Positions 11,711 to 22,855 of a stretch of 64,000 nt of DNA are shown here, piece by piece. The notes below the pieces were generated by a model, which saw only the letters and a program-made list of their open reading frames with translations, had not been told where the DNA came from and did no database searches. Positions within the stretch are counted from its first letter, which is position 1. Each line of letters starts with the position of its first letter. Source of the DNA: Erythroxylum novogranatense (lineage: Eukaryota; Streptophyta; Magnoliopsida; Malpighiales; Erythroxylaceae); the NCBI GenBank assembly GCA_029891385.1, contig CM057227.1:56421567-56485566 (forward strand), given 5' to 3'. A program made the position numbers and the translations under genes.

Positions 11711-11718
11711 TATAAATA
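11711..11718 (+). promoter_or_regulatory. Tekay LTR TATA box
   Basis: TATAAATA follows 'attactata' and precedes the 'cccacgag...tatagctc' block. The same box is at 18786-18793 in the 3' LTR. Its place about 500 bases before the LTR end fits a U3/R boundary. This is inference from position. Confidence 0.45.
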
Positions 11719-12337
11719 TGTTCCCACGAGTTTTATAGCTCACCCCCTCTAATCTCCCCCATACAGGTGACGAGCAAGAGATCGAGTGAGTCATGAGTAC
11801 GGCGACACTCCATTTTGTCATGTTTATTTTTAAACTTTAGTTACATTTCAAGTACTATTGGTTCAATAGTATTTTGTATTTTTGGCTCTTGAACTCAAAG
11901 TTGTAATTTGGTTTGAGATATTCTTAACGTATTACGAAACTCATCTTTTGGAGCATGAATTATGGATATGTTTGTTTTTAAAGCATGAAAGTAAGCTTTG
12001 AGCTTGTTCACGATGGGTCCATTGAACTTCCGATGGTCTCCTTCCTCAATCGTTTAATTTACATGTTTCGCCTTGTTTATTTAATCACATGAAAGCAGGT
12101 TTCAAGTATGTTTTTCAACAGGCCCATAAATCTTCCGCGGGTCTTTTCTAAATGTATAATTAGCATGTTCCACGTCACGCTCTCATGTTTGATGTTGGGC
12201 TCCGGCAGTGGGGTCCATGACATGGCTTTCAAGAAATAACTTGCATTGTTTTACACGATTGGAATTGTTTTTGCATATTTTGAAAATTGTCGTACTTGAA
12301 CTAAAGTTTTCAATGGTTTTCTATTTAAGGAGTGAAC

Positions 12338-13476
12338 ATGCCACCTCGAAGGAGAACTCGGGGAGCTATGACTCGATCTCATTCTCGTCAGGGGAGTACG
12401 GATGAATCCCATATTCCTCAGGATGCCGGGACACATTCTGTTCCGATTTCAGAGGCACCTAGTTTGCAACAAGAAGTGCCTCCTCCGCCTCCTCCTATGC
12501 CTCAGGGAACTCCCATGGACCCGAGTTTCTTTCAAGCCTTTGCTTAGGCTTTCACGTATGCCATGGGTCAGAGATCTCAGATGTCGATGGAAGCTCCGGT
12601 AGACAGGAGTGGGTAGTATGACAAGCTCCGGAAGTTTGGAGCTGTGGATTTCAGTGGGACTACAAATCCAGAAGAGGCTGAAGCTTGGCTAAAGAGGACT
12701 GAGAGGGTTCTAGTTCAGATGAGGTGCTCAGATGAGGAGAAACTAGATTATGCAGTTTGTTGCAGGGTTTCGCACTGCATTGGTGGGAGTCAGTGCCTCA
12801 CAGTCAGGTTGTTCCTTCGGTGCTGACATGGAGGGACTTTATGGAAGTGTTCAGAAAGAAGTATCTTTCCAGGGTCTATGTGCAAGATAAGGCCAGGGAA
12901 TTTTTGAATCTTATGCAGAGGGACATGAGTGTGAGCGAGTGTGAGCTGAAGTTCACACAGCTTTCCCGTTATACAGCCAACATTGTGGCAACAAAAGAAG
13001 ACAAGTGCCGCAAGTTTGAAGGAGGTCATCACTTGGGGATTAGGGAGAAAGTCCTGATCCATAACTTCTGTGACTACCAGCAGTTGGTGGATGTTGCTCT
13101 CCAGGCTGAGAAGTTGGAGAATATCAGGAGTGAAGCGAACAAGAAGAGGAAGAACAGGGAACAGACTTTCAGGAAGGGTACTAGTGCTCCATTGCCTGAG
13201 AGGAGCACGAGGAGCTCTCACAGTCAGAGTGAAGTGGGTAGCAGTGGGGCTACCAGGAACAAGCAAGTGAGGGCAGTATCAGGGCAAGCCTCTAATGTGG
13301 GAGGCACCGGTAGAGCAGGAAGGAGCTGGTTCACCCACCCCTTATGTGATCAGTGTGGGAAACATCATCAGGGAGAGTGCCTCAGGTCACTTGGAGTTTG
13401 TTTTAGATGCGGAGAGAAGGGACATATAGCCAAGAATTGTCCACAGACACCGAGACAAGAGGGGTCGCAGTTTTAG
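12338..13476 (+). pseudogene. gag: Tekay-like gag, broken
   Basis: Gag forms the particle that packages element RNA. The start is the ATG at 12338 (MPPRRRTRGAMTR), about 115 bases after the LTR. The frame has TAG at 12545-12547 and 12614-12616. It contains the retrotransposon gag core (DFSGTTNPEEAEAWL, LHWWESVP, FRKKYLSR). A one-base frameshift near 12760 moves the rest into another frame. The C-terminal part has a zinc knuckle CFRCGEKGHIAKNC (about 13400-13441) and an upstream CDQCGKHHQGEC that looks like a second, shorter finger. It ends with TAG at 13474-13476, in frame with pol. Length and order are normal for a Tekay gag; only the breaks make it non-functional. Confidence 0.9.
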
Positions 13477-13488
13477 GCTCCCAGCGCA

Positions 13489-16400
13489 GTGAGAGCAGTG
13501 GGAACTAGGTCGATTCTTGAGGTAGGCGCCTGGGGGGCTGCAAAGAGGGCTATTCCTCCAGGAAGGCCAAGGGGTCAGGCGCCAGCAAGAGTGTTTTCCA
13601 TGACCAGGGAGGAAGCTGCAGCCGCACCTGAGGTTGTCACGGGTATGGCTCAGTTATTTGATTCAGCAGTATTTGTTTTGATTGATTCTGGTTCCACGCA
13701 TTCATTTGTTTCTGCGAGGATAGCATTACATGGTGTGAATTCTGTGTCGTTGGATAGGCCTTTGATTGTTAGTACTCCTCTAGGGATGAATGTGGTGATC
13801 AGTCAGGTGTATAAGCAGTGTGAGCTTTTCATAGATGGTGCTAGATTGGTAGTGGACTTACTACCGCTAGACCTTAGAGGATTAGATGTTATTCTGGGGA
13901 TGGATACGATGGAGAAGTATCTGGCCAAGCTGGATTGTGGTCAGAAAGAAGTAGAATTTGATCTGGGCAATGGTGAGAAGGTGATCTTCAGAGGGGACAG
14001 GAAGACACCATCACCAAGATTAATTTCAGCTATGTTGGCTGAAAGGATGATGGGCCAGGGATGTGAAGCTTTCTTGACGCATGTTGTGGATGCCGATGTG
14101 CATGAAGGGAAGTTAGAGGATTTCCCGATTGTGAGGGAATTCCCAGATGTATTCCCAGATGAGTTACCAGGTTTGCCGTCGGTGAGGGAAATCGAGTTTG
14201 CCATTTACTTGATTCTCGGAACCGCGCCTATTTCGATACCGCCGTACAGGATGGCTCCAGCTGAGTTGAGGGAGCTTAAGGAACAGTTGGAGGAACTGTT
14301 AGAGAAGGGATATGTTAGGCCGAGTTTGTCTCCTTGGGGAGCTCCAGTTCTGTTTGTTAAGAAGAAGGATGGATCATGGCGGATGTGCATTGACTATCGG
14401 AGACTTAACAAGGTGACAATTAAGAACAAGTATCCTTTGTCACGGATAGATGATCTGTTTGACCAGCTGCAGGGAGCACGGGTCTTTTCCAAGATTGATC
14501 TCAGGTCAGGCTATCATCAGCTCAGAATCAAGGTGTCTGATGTAAGCAAGACAGCATTCAGGACCCTTTATGGGCATTATGAGTTTTTGGTTATGCCATT
14601 TGGCTTGGCCAATGCTCCAGCTGCTTTCATGGATCTTATGAATAGGGTCTTCAAGGAATTTTTGGATCAGTTTGTCATAGTGTTTATAGATGACATTCTG
14701 GTGTATTCTAAAAGTGAAGAAGAACATGAGGAGCATCTCAGGATTGTATTGCAGACTCTTAGGGAGAGAGAGCTTTATGCCAAGTTCAGCAAGTGTGAGT
14801 TTTGGCTTCATAAGGTGACTTTCCTTGGACATGTGATTTCGCAGGATGGTGTGTATGTTGATCCGAGGAAAGTTGAAGCAGTAGTAAATTGGCATGCACC
14901 CAAGACAGCGACAGAGGTAAGGAGTTTTCTGGGTCTGGCAAGTTACTACAGGAGGTTTGTAGAAGGATTCTCCATGATAGCTGCTCCGATGACCAAGCTA
15001 TTAAGGAAGAATTAGAAGTTCATCTGGACTGAAGAATTCCAGAAGAGCTTTGAGGAGCTCAAGCATAGGTTGACAAGTGCACCAGTGCTGATTTTGCCTT
15101 CTGGTGATGAGGGTTATACAGTGTACAGTGATGCCTCGAGGAAGGGTCTAGGTTGTGTATTGATGCAAGGAGACAGGGTGATAGCATATGCTTCAAGACA
15201 ACTGAAGCAGTATGAGTCATGGAGTTAGCAGCGGTGATCTTTGCCTTGAAGATTTGGAGGCATTATCTTTATGGAGTTCAGACCAGGATCTTTATAGATC
15301 ATAAGAGCCTCAAGTACTTACTGAGCCAGAAGGAGTTGAATTTGAGACAGAGAAGGTGGATTGAGTTGCTAAAGGATTATGATTTGTTGATTGAGTACCA
15401 TCCAGGCAAAGCGAATGTAGTGGCTGATGCATTGAGCAGGAAGTCTTCCATTGCTCATGTTCAGACCGTTTATCTTCCTTTATTGGAAGAGATGGCCAAG
15501 CTTAAGATAAGCTTGAAGCAGGAGGAACCAAATTGCCTTCTAGCTAATTTCAGAGTAAGGCCTATACTTCGGGAGAAGGTTAGGGAGTTGCAGGCACAGG
15601 ATGCAGAGTTGAGCAAGCTTCGAGAGAAAATTCAGAATGGTAAGGTTTCTCAGGTAGTAGTGAGAGAGGATGGACTCATGACGATGGGGATGACTCAGAT
15701 TCCGAATAACAAGGAGGTTAAGGATGAGATTTTGGATGAGGCACACAACGCGCTTACGCCATGCACCAGTGTAGTACCGGGATGTCTGAGATTTGAGAGA
15801 GCATTTACGGTGGAAGGGCATGAAGAGAGATGTAGCAGAGTATGTCAGTAAGTGTCTCGTGTGTCAGCAAGTCAAGGCTAAACACCAGGCGCCTTCAGGC
15901 AAGTTAAGGCCATTGTCTATTCCTGAGTGGAAATGGCAAAGAGTAACCATGGATTTTCTGATGGGTTTGCCTAAGACTAGTAGGAAGCATGATGCCATTT
16001 GGGTTATTGTGGATAGGTTGACGAAGTCAGCCCATTTTCTGGCAATCAAGCAGACTGATTCGTTGCATGTGCTAGCCAAGAAGTACATTGATGAGGTAGT
16101 GAGATTGCATGGGATTCCAGATTCTATAGTATCTGACAGGGATCATCGGTTCAATTCGAGATTTTGGGAAAGCTTGTAGGAAGCTTTAGGTACTAAGCTG
16201 TATTTTAGTACGACATTTCACCCTCAGACGGATGGTCAATCTGAGAGGACCATTCGGACACTTGAGGGAATGCTCAGGGCATGTGTGTTGGATTTCAAGG
16301 GAGCTTGGGATGAGCATTTTCCATTGGTCGAGTTTGCCTACAATAATTCGTACCATTCGAGCATTCAGATTGCTCCATATGAGGCATTGTATGGAAGGAG

Positions 16401-17010
16401 GTGTAGAACTCCGATATGTTGGGATGAAGAAGGAGAGAGGAGACTGGTAGGACCAGAATTGATCCAGATGACTGTTGATAAAGTCAATCTAGTTAAACAG
16501 CGGGTTAAGGCAGCCCAGGATAGGATGAAGAGTTACACTGATGCTCATCGGAAGGAGATGGAGTATGAAGTCGGTAAGAAAGTGTTTCTCAAGACGTCTC
16601 CTTGGAAGGGAGTAATGAGATTTGGCAAGAAAGGCAAGTTGAGTCCAAGATATGTAGGTCCTTATGAGATTTTTGAGAGGATCGAACCTCTAGCTTACAA
16701 GTTGGCATTGCCGCCTGAGTTGTCTCAGATCCATGATGTTTTTCATGTTTCCATGCTGAGGAGGTACAGATCAGATCCTTCTCATGTCATTCAGGTTTCA
16801 GAGGTTCAGTTGAGAGATGACTTAAGTTATGAGGAAATTCCAGTAGCGATCTTGGACACCAAGGAAAAGGTCCTCAGAAATAAGACAGTTCAGCTAGTTA
16901 AGGTTCTGTGGAGGAACCATTCAGTGGAAGAAGCCACGTGGGAGCCCTTGGACGCTATGAAGGAGAGGTATCCAAGTCTTTTCGATGATTCAGGTAAATT
17001 TCGAGGATGA
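13489..17010 (+). pseudogene. pol: Tekay-like pol (protease, RT, RNase H, integrase, chromodomain), broken
   Basis: The aspartic protease has the active site DSG at 13684-13692 ([12 protein letters not shown]) and the flap-side VILGMD. RT follows with [22 protein letters not shown] and catalytic FIDD at 14683-14694. TAG at 15013-15015 ends this frame. RNase H shows YSDASRKGLG, then a deletion of a few codons plus frameshift near 15215, then ELAAVIFAL and DHKSLKY. The integrase zinc region is frameshifted at about 15750-15790; CLVCQQ is at 15853. The core has SDRDHRF and GQSERT around a TAG at 16177-16179. The tail ([24 protein letters not shown]) is chromodomain-like. It is in the same frame as the gag 3' part, so the copy probably came from one gag-pol polyprotein. 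Confidence 0.92.
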
Positions 17011-17020
17011 AATTTTTTTA

Positions 17021-17033
17021 AGAGGGGGAGAAA
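17021..17033 (+). other. Polypurine tract of the Tekay-like element
   Basis: AGAGGGGGAGAAA lies between the pol stop and the TGTTGAG of the 3' LTR. Confidence 0.85.
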
Positions 17034-19295
17034 TGTTGAGCCCCAAATTTGTTTTTCTTGATGTTATTAAGTATGAATTTATTTGATTTATGATTTATGG
17101 CATAGTTTGAATTTATTGAAAGTATTAGTGGAAAATTTGGATTTATTTGAGTTTAGTGTGGAATAATGGTTATGAAAGAGTGAAAATGTGTAAGGGCAAA
17201 ATAGGTAAGACACTTGAGTTATGATGTTTAAGGCTAAGCAAAGGAGGGCATTTTAGTCTTTGTATCTTCTTTTAGGTTTAAGGAGTTAAAGGAAATGAGG
17301 AAAAGAAAAGAAAGAGGAAATAGAAAGAAGAGAAGAAACGATGAAGAGAGTCGGGAGAGAGAGGAGAAGAAGAAGAGGAAAAGAGGAAAGCTCCAGTTTG
17401 TAGATTTCGAAGGATTTCAAGCATTCTTAAGGTAAGTTAAACTCTTCTACTCTTGTTTGGGCTGAATCAAACCCTAGATTTGCATGGATTGAGTAGAAAT
17501 CGTTGGTTTAGGGTTTATGGTGAAACTTTGGTAGATTTGCATGGGTTGTTGTGTTGTTGATGTTTTTGGTGTTAGAATGAGTTTATAATGGAAGTATAGA
17601 GCTTGATTCAAGAGTTAGATGTGTTGTAGTTAAGAAAGGGAAGGATTTAAGGTTGAAAATGGCAGAAATTTGGGTCGGGAGTCGTCTCTCCCGTCCGCAC
17701 ATCGCAACGTGCGTAAGGCCGCACGCCGCGACGTGAAGATGGGCCGCACGTCGTGACGTGCGAAGAAAGGGGGCCACACGCCGCGACGTGCCAGGCCGTT
17801 CGTCGCGACGAGCGAGCCTCGTCGCGGCGAGCCCAATTTTTCCAGCAATGATGTTTTTTCGTGTTTTGATCATATCTTTTGCTAAAGAATTATTTTTGAG
17901 GTGATTTTTGAGGCATTGTAAACTAGAGACATAGATCTACAGGTTTTGTGAAGAAATGAAGTTCTAATTCAGTCTCTAAGAATATGGAATTTTGGATGGA
18001 AGTTAAGAATGGAAATATTATTTCAGCATGAATTATTAAATGGGATTTTGGTTCTTATTTTAGGAGATCGAGTGAGGTAAGAGGATCAAGAGGCTCAAGA
18101 GGAAACTCATTCCTAGGCAAGAACAAGCAAGGAAATCAGGTGTGTTCATGTTTATAATAGAGTAAATAAGTCACTCATTGTTTTGTTCAAATCAAGAAAG
18201 ATTTAATGCATTTAAATTGCATCATCAATGATTGCATTACATACTATTATGAATGATTATAGGTTGTTATATGATTTGCATTCATGAATTATGAAAAGGA
18301 TTCCAAAAGGGGGTTTTTCTCCTTTCAAGAATACATGTACATGAAATCATGTTTTACGAATATATGACAAGCAAGTTTACAAGCAAGTGCCAGTTTGGCA
18401 AACAAGTTTACAAGAACATGAATCATGCATATTTATGTGGGTTTGCGGTATGTCCCTCACGAACAGTCAAGTGCACATTAACTCACGAAAAGGCTTCTCC
18501 CGCCTGCCCGCTAGTGGCACAGGGTTTCTCATAAGGATTCCCTCACGAAACTACGTCTACACATCAACATTTCGATGGTATGTGTAGTACGTTACGAACC
18601 AGGGGCAACCCAAACCATTATGTTATGTTATGTGTTTATGATTTGTTGTTTATGTGTCATGCATCACGAATTTTTCAAGAATCAAGCATTTTTCAAGACA
18701 ATGACTCATACATGCTCAATTGTTATGATTTCAACAAGTATCACGACAATGAGTTATTTTTGAATACTTTTGCTTATTACTATATTATAAATATGTTCCC
18801 ACGAGCTTTATAGCTCATCCCCTCTAATCTCCCCCATATAGGTGACGAGCAAGAGATCGAGTGAGTCACGAGTACGACGACACTCCATTTTGTCATGTTT
18901 ATTTTTAAACTTTAGTTACATTTCAAGGACTATTGGTTAAAGAGTATTTTGTATTGTTGGCTCTTGAACTCAAAGTTGTAATTTGGTTTGAGATATTCTT
19001 AACGTATTACGAAACTCATCTTTTGGAGCATGAATTATGGATATGTTTGTTTTTAAAGCATGAAAGTAAGCTTTGAGCTTGTTCACGATGGGTCCATTGA
19101 ACTTCCGATGGTCTCCTTCCTCAATCGTTTAATTTACATGTTTCGCCTTGTTTATTTAATCACATGAAAACAGGTTTCAAGTATATTTTTCAGAAGGCCT
19201 ATAAATCTTCTGCGGGTCTTTTCTAAATGTATAATTAGCATGTTCCACGTCACGCTCTCATGTCCGATGTTGGGCTCTGGCAGTGGGGTCCAACA
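17034..19295 (+). repeat. Tekay-like 3' LTR
   Basis: A 2262-base LTR, TGTTGAGCCCC ... GGGGTCCAACA, with near-perfect inverted termini. It is uninterrupted, so it serves as the reference for the split 5' LTR. It contains the palindrome array at 17695-17833 and a TATA box at 18786-18793. Confidence 0.95.
17695..17833 (+). repeat. CG-rich palindrome array in the Tekay 3' LTR
   Basis: The counterpart of 10619-10757. Units include GCACGCCGCGACGTG, CGCACGTCGTGACGTGCG and CGTTCGTCGCGACGAGCG. Several units differ from the 5' copy by C/T or G/A changes at CG sites, as expected when methylated cytosines decay. Confidence 0.85.
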
Positions 19296-19300
19296 CCATG

Positions 19301-20237
19301 AGATGGCCTAAGACCAATCTTCAAGAGCTAAGGCAATGTTACACAACTTCAAGATTTCATTCCACTTGAGGCTGGAGAAGAAACATTAAAAGATGTGATT
19401 TAGTGTCTCAACTACTTAATTACACATTATATAACATTTGGGAAGATTATGAATCCCTTTAATTTATCAAAGGTTATAAATCTCTACTTGAAAGCCAACC
19501 AAGGCATAAGGAGGCTCTTGGCCATGCTTAGTGAAACCAAACCGCTTAAACCAATACACCTTATGAGCAAGTTCTCTCAAAAGAAGTCTACAAGATTTAC
19601 TAGTAAAATACATGAGTGCCCTAGCTATTGAAAAGAGTCCTTTGTGTTAATGTTAATGAGAGAAGGAGTGATAGTCATAATCTTTATCCTATCCCTATCT
19701 ATGCGTCGTAAATATTATAGACTAATATATTTGTGATAGAGGCATTGTCGTGGACAAAAACTCATAGTGAGGTTTTTTTATTAATATTACTTGAAAGGGC
19801 ATTTGCTCCAATTATCATGCCAAAAAATGATGCTAGAGCAATTCCTAATCTTGTTTTTTAATTTCCAACCTTACCAATTGCCTCATCTTAAGGATATGCA
19901 TCAAGGTCTAAAAAGTGTTATTAATTGGTTTGATTTTCTACAATTTCTTAGTATTTTTATATAAAGAGAACAAATTCACCTAACCCATTAAAGCTTTCTT
20001 ATCCACTAGAATTCTCTAGATATGATTGATTAACATCACATTATTGGTGATTCTAATAGGAATGATGTCTAATTCTCTTTCATCTTTTGGTGACCATATG
20101 CCTACCCATTTCACCTTAGCTAATGATCTTCATACAATGTCGCCCGACCATAAGAAATTCCTTATTAGTTGCTCCAAGGTCTTGATTATGTTTTGTGGAA
20201 TCATCATATTAACACCATAGTAAACATGCAAGCTATT
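19301..20237 (-). pseudogene. L1-type LINE: ORF2 C-terminal region (post-RT and zinc-finger RVT)
   Basis: Read on the minus strand from 20237, scattered frames show hallmarks of the region after plant L1 RT. There is a 'IKTLEQLIRNFLWSG' block (about 20185-20140) with 'AKVKWVGIWSPKDERELDI' after it, then 'FWHDNWSKCPFK' and further down 'CIGLSGLVSLSMAKSLLMPWLAFK', whose relatives carry 'W..aIPKh.f..WLA'. It is bounded by the copia solo LTR (TSD AATAA at 20238-20242) on one side and the Tekay TSD on the other. Stops and frame changes are frequent. The piece joins 24383-26728 upstream and 3599-4151 downstream. Confidence 0.7.
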
Positions 20238-21139
20238 AATAATGTTGGATCAGAAAAAGAAAACATTTCATATTTGGAAAACTGGTAGATTTCAAAACTT
20301 TTTAGAAATCTTATCTGCAGTGGAAGCAATATATCCAAATAATCACGCCAATCTATACATGATATGGTATAAGGATAATAATAGACATAAACAAGATGAA
20401 GAGTATTATTGACTCCTTTGCTACATCTTTAATTCCTTGCTGCGCTATCCTCTCCTTTTTCTTGTATCTAAAGCCTTTGCTTTGTCAATCTATCTTCTCC
20501 TTGTTGTTGTATCCTCAACCAATTTAATTCACCTCTTGTTCTTCTAGGACAACTTGGTTAACAAAATCCTTTGGTGGGAAAGGAGAAGAAACACTTTGGA
20601 GGAGTATTTTCTTAGAAGAAAGAAGGAAACAATGAGACACTTCTCATACTAAGTTTCAGCCATGCATAGGTGAGAGGAGAGAGTTGGTCAAAACATTGCA
20701 AGAACCCTTTTTGAGATTTGGTCAAAACAATGCAAGACCCCTTTTCTTACACTCCTAATTTTAGTTATGCATGATAAGAGAGAACAAGAGAAGCATCCAA
20801 TGCATCACACCTTTCTTTAATCAAACATAAAGAAGCCATTAAATGAGACTCTTCTCATTTGTTTTAAGATGGCTATATGAAAAGTCCAATCACCTAAAAT
20901 TATCATACAGTAAAACCTCGATAAATGAATATTCGATAAATTAATAACCTCGATTAAATAATAATTTTCTCTGGTCCTAACTTGGGCCAATGGGATAAAA
21001 TAATAACCTCGCTAAATGAATAAGATAATAATTTTAAAAAATTCCTTGAGGCCCATTGAAAATATAAAATAATAATTCATTAAATAAGTATAAAAATTAC
21101 ATATATAATTCAAAAAATAAAGCACTTCCTAAACAATTT

Positions 21140-22609
21140 TTATTTCAAATTTTCTGCTTTCCTAAAATATGAATCTATAGTCAATTGATTCTTCTTTTCA
21201 TGCAAACTGAATCCAATTTCATCTTTAACTTTTTGGAGGACATAAACTACATTCGGCACATTCTTCTCATTTTGAAGCAAGTAAGTTTTCAAAGTCTCTA
21301 CAGCAAGAAAAGCTTCTTTTGGAGAAATATGTGGTATAGCGTTACTATCATTTGGATCTTGATTGTCATCATCTTCCATACCTATTACTCCTTGAATAAT
21401 TTCTTCATCCGTAGGCGATTCCATTAAAGCTTCATTTTCACTAGGATAATTCAGAATCTGCTCTACATTCATGGCATTTCTATAATGTAAATTAGAAATA
21501 ACTTCCTCTAATCTTTGAATGCCTTCAACATCACTATTTTTTTCTTCTAGAAGCATACCTTCCTCGGATTGAATTTTGCAATGTCGAAAACAATTTGCAA
21601 TAGTTGTGGCCTTCACATCAATATTCCAAGCAGCATTAATAAAATAGATAGCATCTAGCACATTAATTTTTTCAGGATTTATTGCTCCCATCTCATAGCC
21701 TTCCAAGATGCTAGAATAAAAACGACGTCGATAATAAATTTTAAGTGATCGAATAATTCCAGCATCACATGGTTGAATTTTTGATGTTGTATTTGAAGGC
21801 AAAAAGAACAATTCAACATTTCTCAAGCCTTCAATAACCTTGGGATGGGATGGGCAATTGTCTACTATAAGCAACACTTTTCTACCTGTCATTCTATCAT
21901 CAAACCAACGAACAAATTCTTAAAAGAGTAATCCAGTCATCCATGCATTCTTGTTGGCTCAATAATGACAATTAAGATTGTCAATATTCATATTTTTAAA
22001 GCATCTAGGATTAGCATACTTACCAATAATCCAATGAGGTACTTTATCTGAACCATCCCCATTGCAACAAACAGCAACAGTAAGTCTTTCCTTGTCCTTT
22101 TTTCGTCCCTCTAATTGTTTTGTAGCTAGTGAATGATCTGCTTGCAAACGATAAAATAAGCATGTTTCCTCCATATTATAGATATCCCTTTAATGAAATT
22201 TGTCCAATTTAGCTCGAATTTTAGGTATAGCTTCTTCAATATTTTTCATGACAACTGAACCGCTTTCACCAAACCTTCTATAAGACTTAATCCCATGTCT
22301 TGCCTTGAACCGTTCTAGCCAACCACTTGAGAAGTTAAATTTTGGATTTGCTTCACCATACATCTTCTGTAGAAACTCTCTTGCTTTAGTTTGAATCATT
22401 TCTCCAGTCATGTTTACAAGGAGATGATTCCTTTTCCAAGTAGAAGTAAGTCTTTCTTTCCTTGTAGAATTAGGATTTTTACAAGGATATGATTTCTTTT
22501 CCAAGTAGAAGTAGGTTTTTTTTTTCCTTGTCAAATTAGGATCTTTACAAGCGTAATATTCTAATACTTCATATTCTAATGTACCTACATGCACTCTATT
22601 TTGAATCAT
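21140..22609 (-). pseudogene. pogo/Tigger-type transposase, broken
   Basis: The N-terminal part (22609-22190) holds a CENP-B/HTH-like segment ending GWLERFKARHGIKSYRR. The central part (22174-21959) has METCLFYR-like sequence where relatives have NMDETGLFYR, then WIIGKYANPRCFK. The C-terminal part (21892-21140) has VDNCPSHPKV (second Asp at about 21862) and SKIQPCDAGIIRSLK (third Asp, 31 residues on). The triad is DD~31D, but the first Asp is Glu here (about 22170). A stop lies after LNCHY (TGA, probably from CGA), another just before EFVRWFDD, and a third before DIYNM. The protein would cut and paste the element at TA sites; this copy cannot. Confidence 0.88.
22415..22550 (-). repeat. 65-base tandem duplication in the transposase gene
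   Basis: The block 'ccaagtagaagta...' starts at 22436 and again at 22501, with 'acaaggaKatgatt' before each. The unit is 65 bases, not a multiple of three, so the two copies end in different frames though the frame stays open across both. The first copy contributes CKNPNSTRKERL and the second CKDPNLTRKKKT. Confidence 0.8.
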
Positions 22610-22756
22610 GGTAATTTAAGATTAATAAACTTATTTTTAACAAGATTAATAAACTTAGATACAATGCACCATCATTAATTAATTGTTTATTTTTTTTAGT
22701 TACGGAAAAAACTAATTGTTTAATTTAACAAATATAATGTACAAAATAAAAATTAT

Positions 22757-22855
22757 TCTATAAATTAATAAATATTAATTTATCGATAAATTAATAAAAT
22801 ATTCATTTATCGATAAATTAATAAAATATTCATTTATCGATAAATTAATAACCTC
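22757..22855. repeat. 27-base subterminal tandem repeat of the pogo-type element
   Basis: A unit like 'atcgataaattaataaaata' plus 'ttcattt' recurs every 27 bases (starts near 22780, 22807, 22834). Each resembles the terminal repeat itself. Such copies near the end may be extra transposase contact sites, by analogy with other elements. Confidence 0.75.

Larger units (their letters stand above)
10472..12222 (+). repeat. Tekay-like 5' LTR, second part
   Basis: Resumes the LTR after the inserted element and matches 17554-19295. The first five bases are the duplicated GTTGT. It ends 'ggggtccatgaca' where the 3' LTR has 'ggggtccaaca', so the terminal inverted repeat has a two-base insertion. No standard tRNA-Met primer site follows; the next bases are TGGCTTTCAAG. 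Confidence 0.9.
4157..19295 (+). mobile_element. Tekay/Del-like Ty3/gypsy chromovirus (complete, nested inside a LINE)
   Basis: The element is bounded by LTRs that open TGTTGGGCCCC (4157) and TGTTGAGCCCC (17034). The 3' LTR closes GGGGTCCAACA at 19295. Target duplications are CCATA (4152-4156) and CCATG (19296-19300), one mismatch. Order is 5' LTR, gag, protease-RT-RNase H-integrase with chromodomain-like tail, polypurine tract, 3' LTR. This is the chromovirus order, and the LTR length (about 2.26 kb) fits the Tekay/Del lineage. The 5' LTR is split by a 5.8-kb non-autonomous element. Without that insert the LTRs are 2265 and 2262 bases. gag and pol carry several stops and frameshifts, so this copy cannot move by itself. 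Confidence 0.93.

Noticed and set aside
12223..12240. tRNA-Met primer site of the Tekay-like element
   Set aside because: The bases after the 5' LTR (TGGCTTTCAAG) match TGGTATCAGAGC only in the first three positions; the site may be mutated or use another tRNA.
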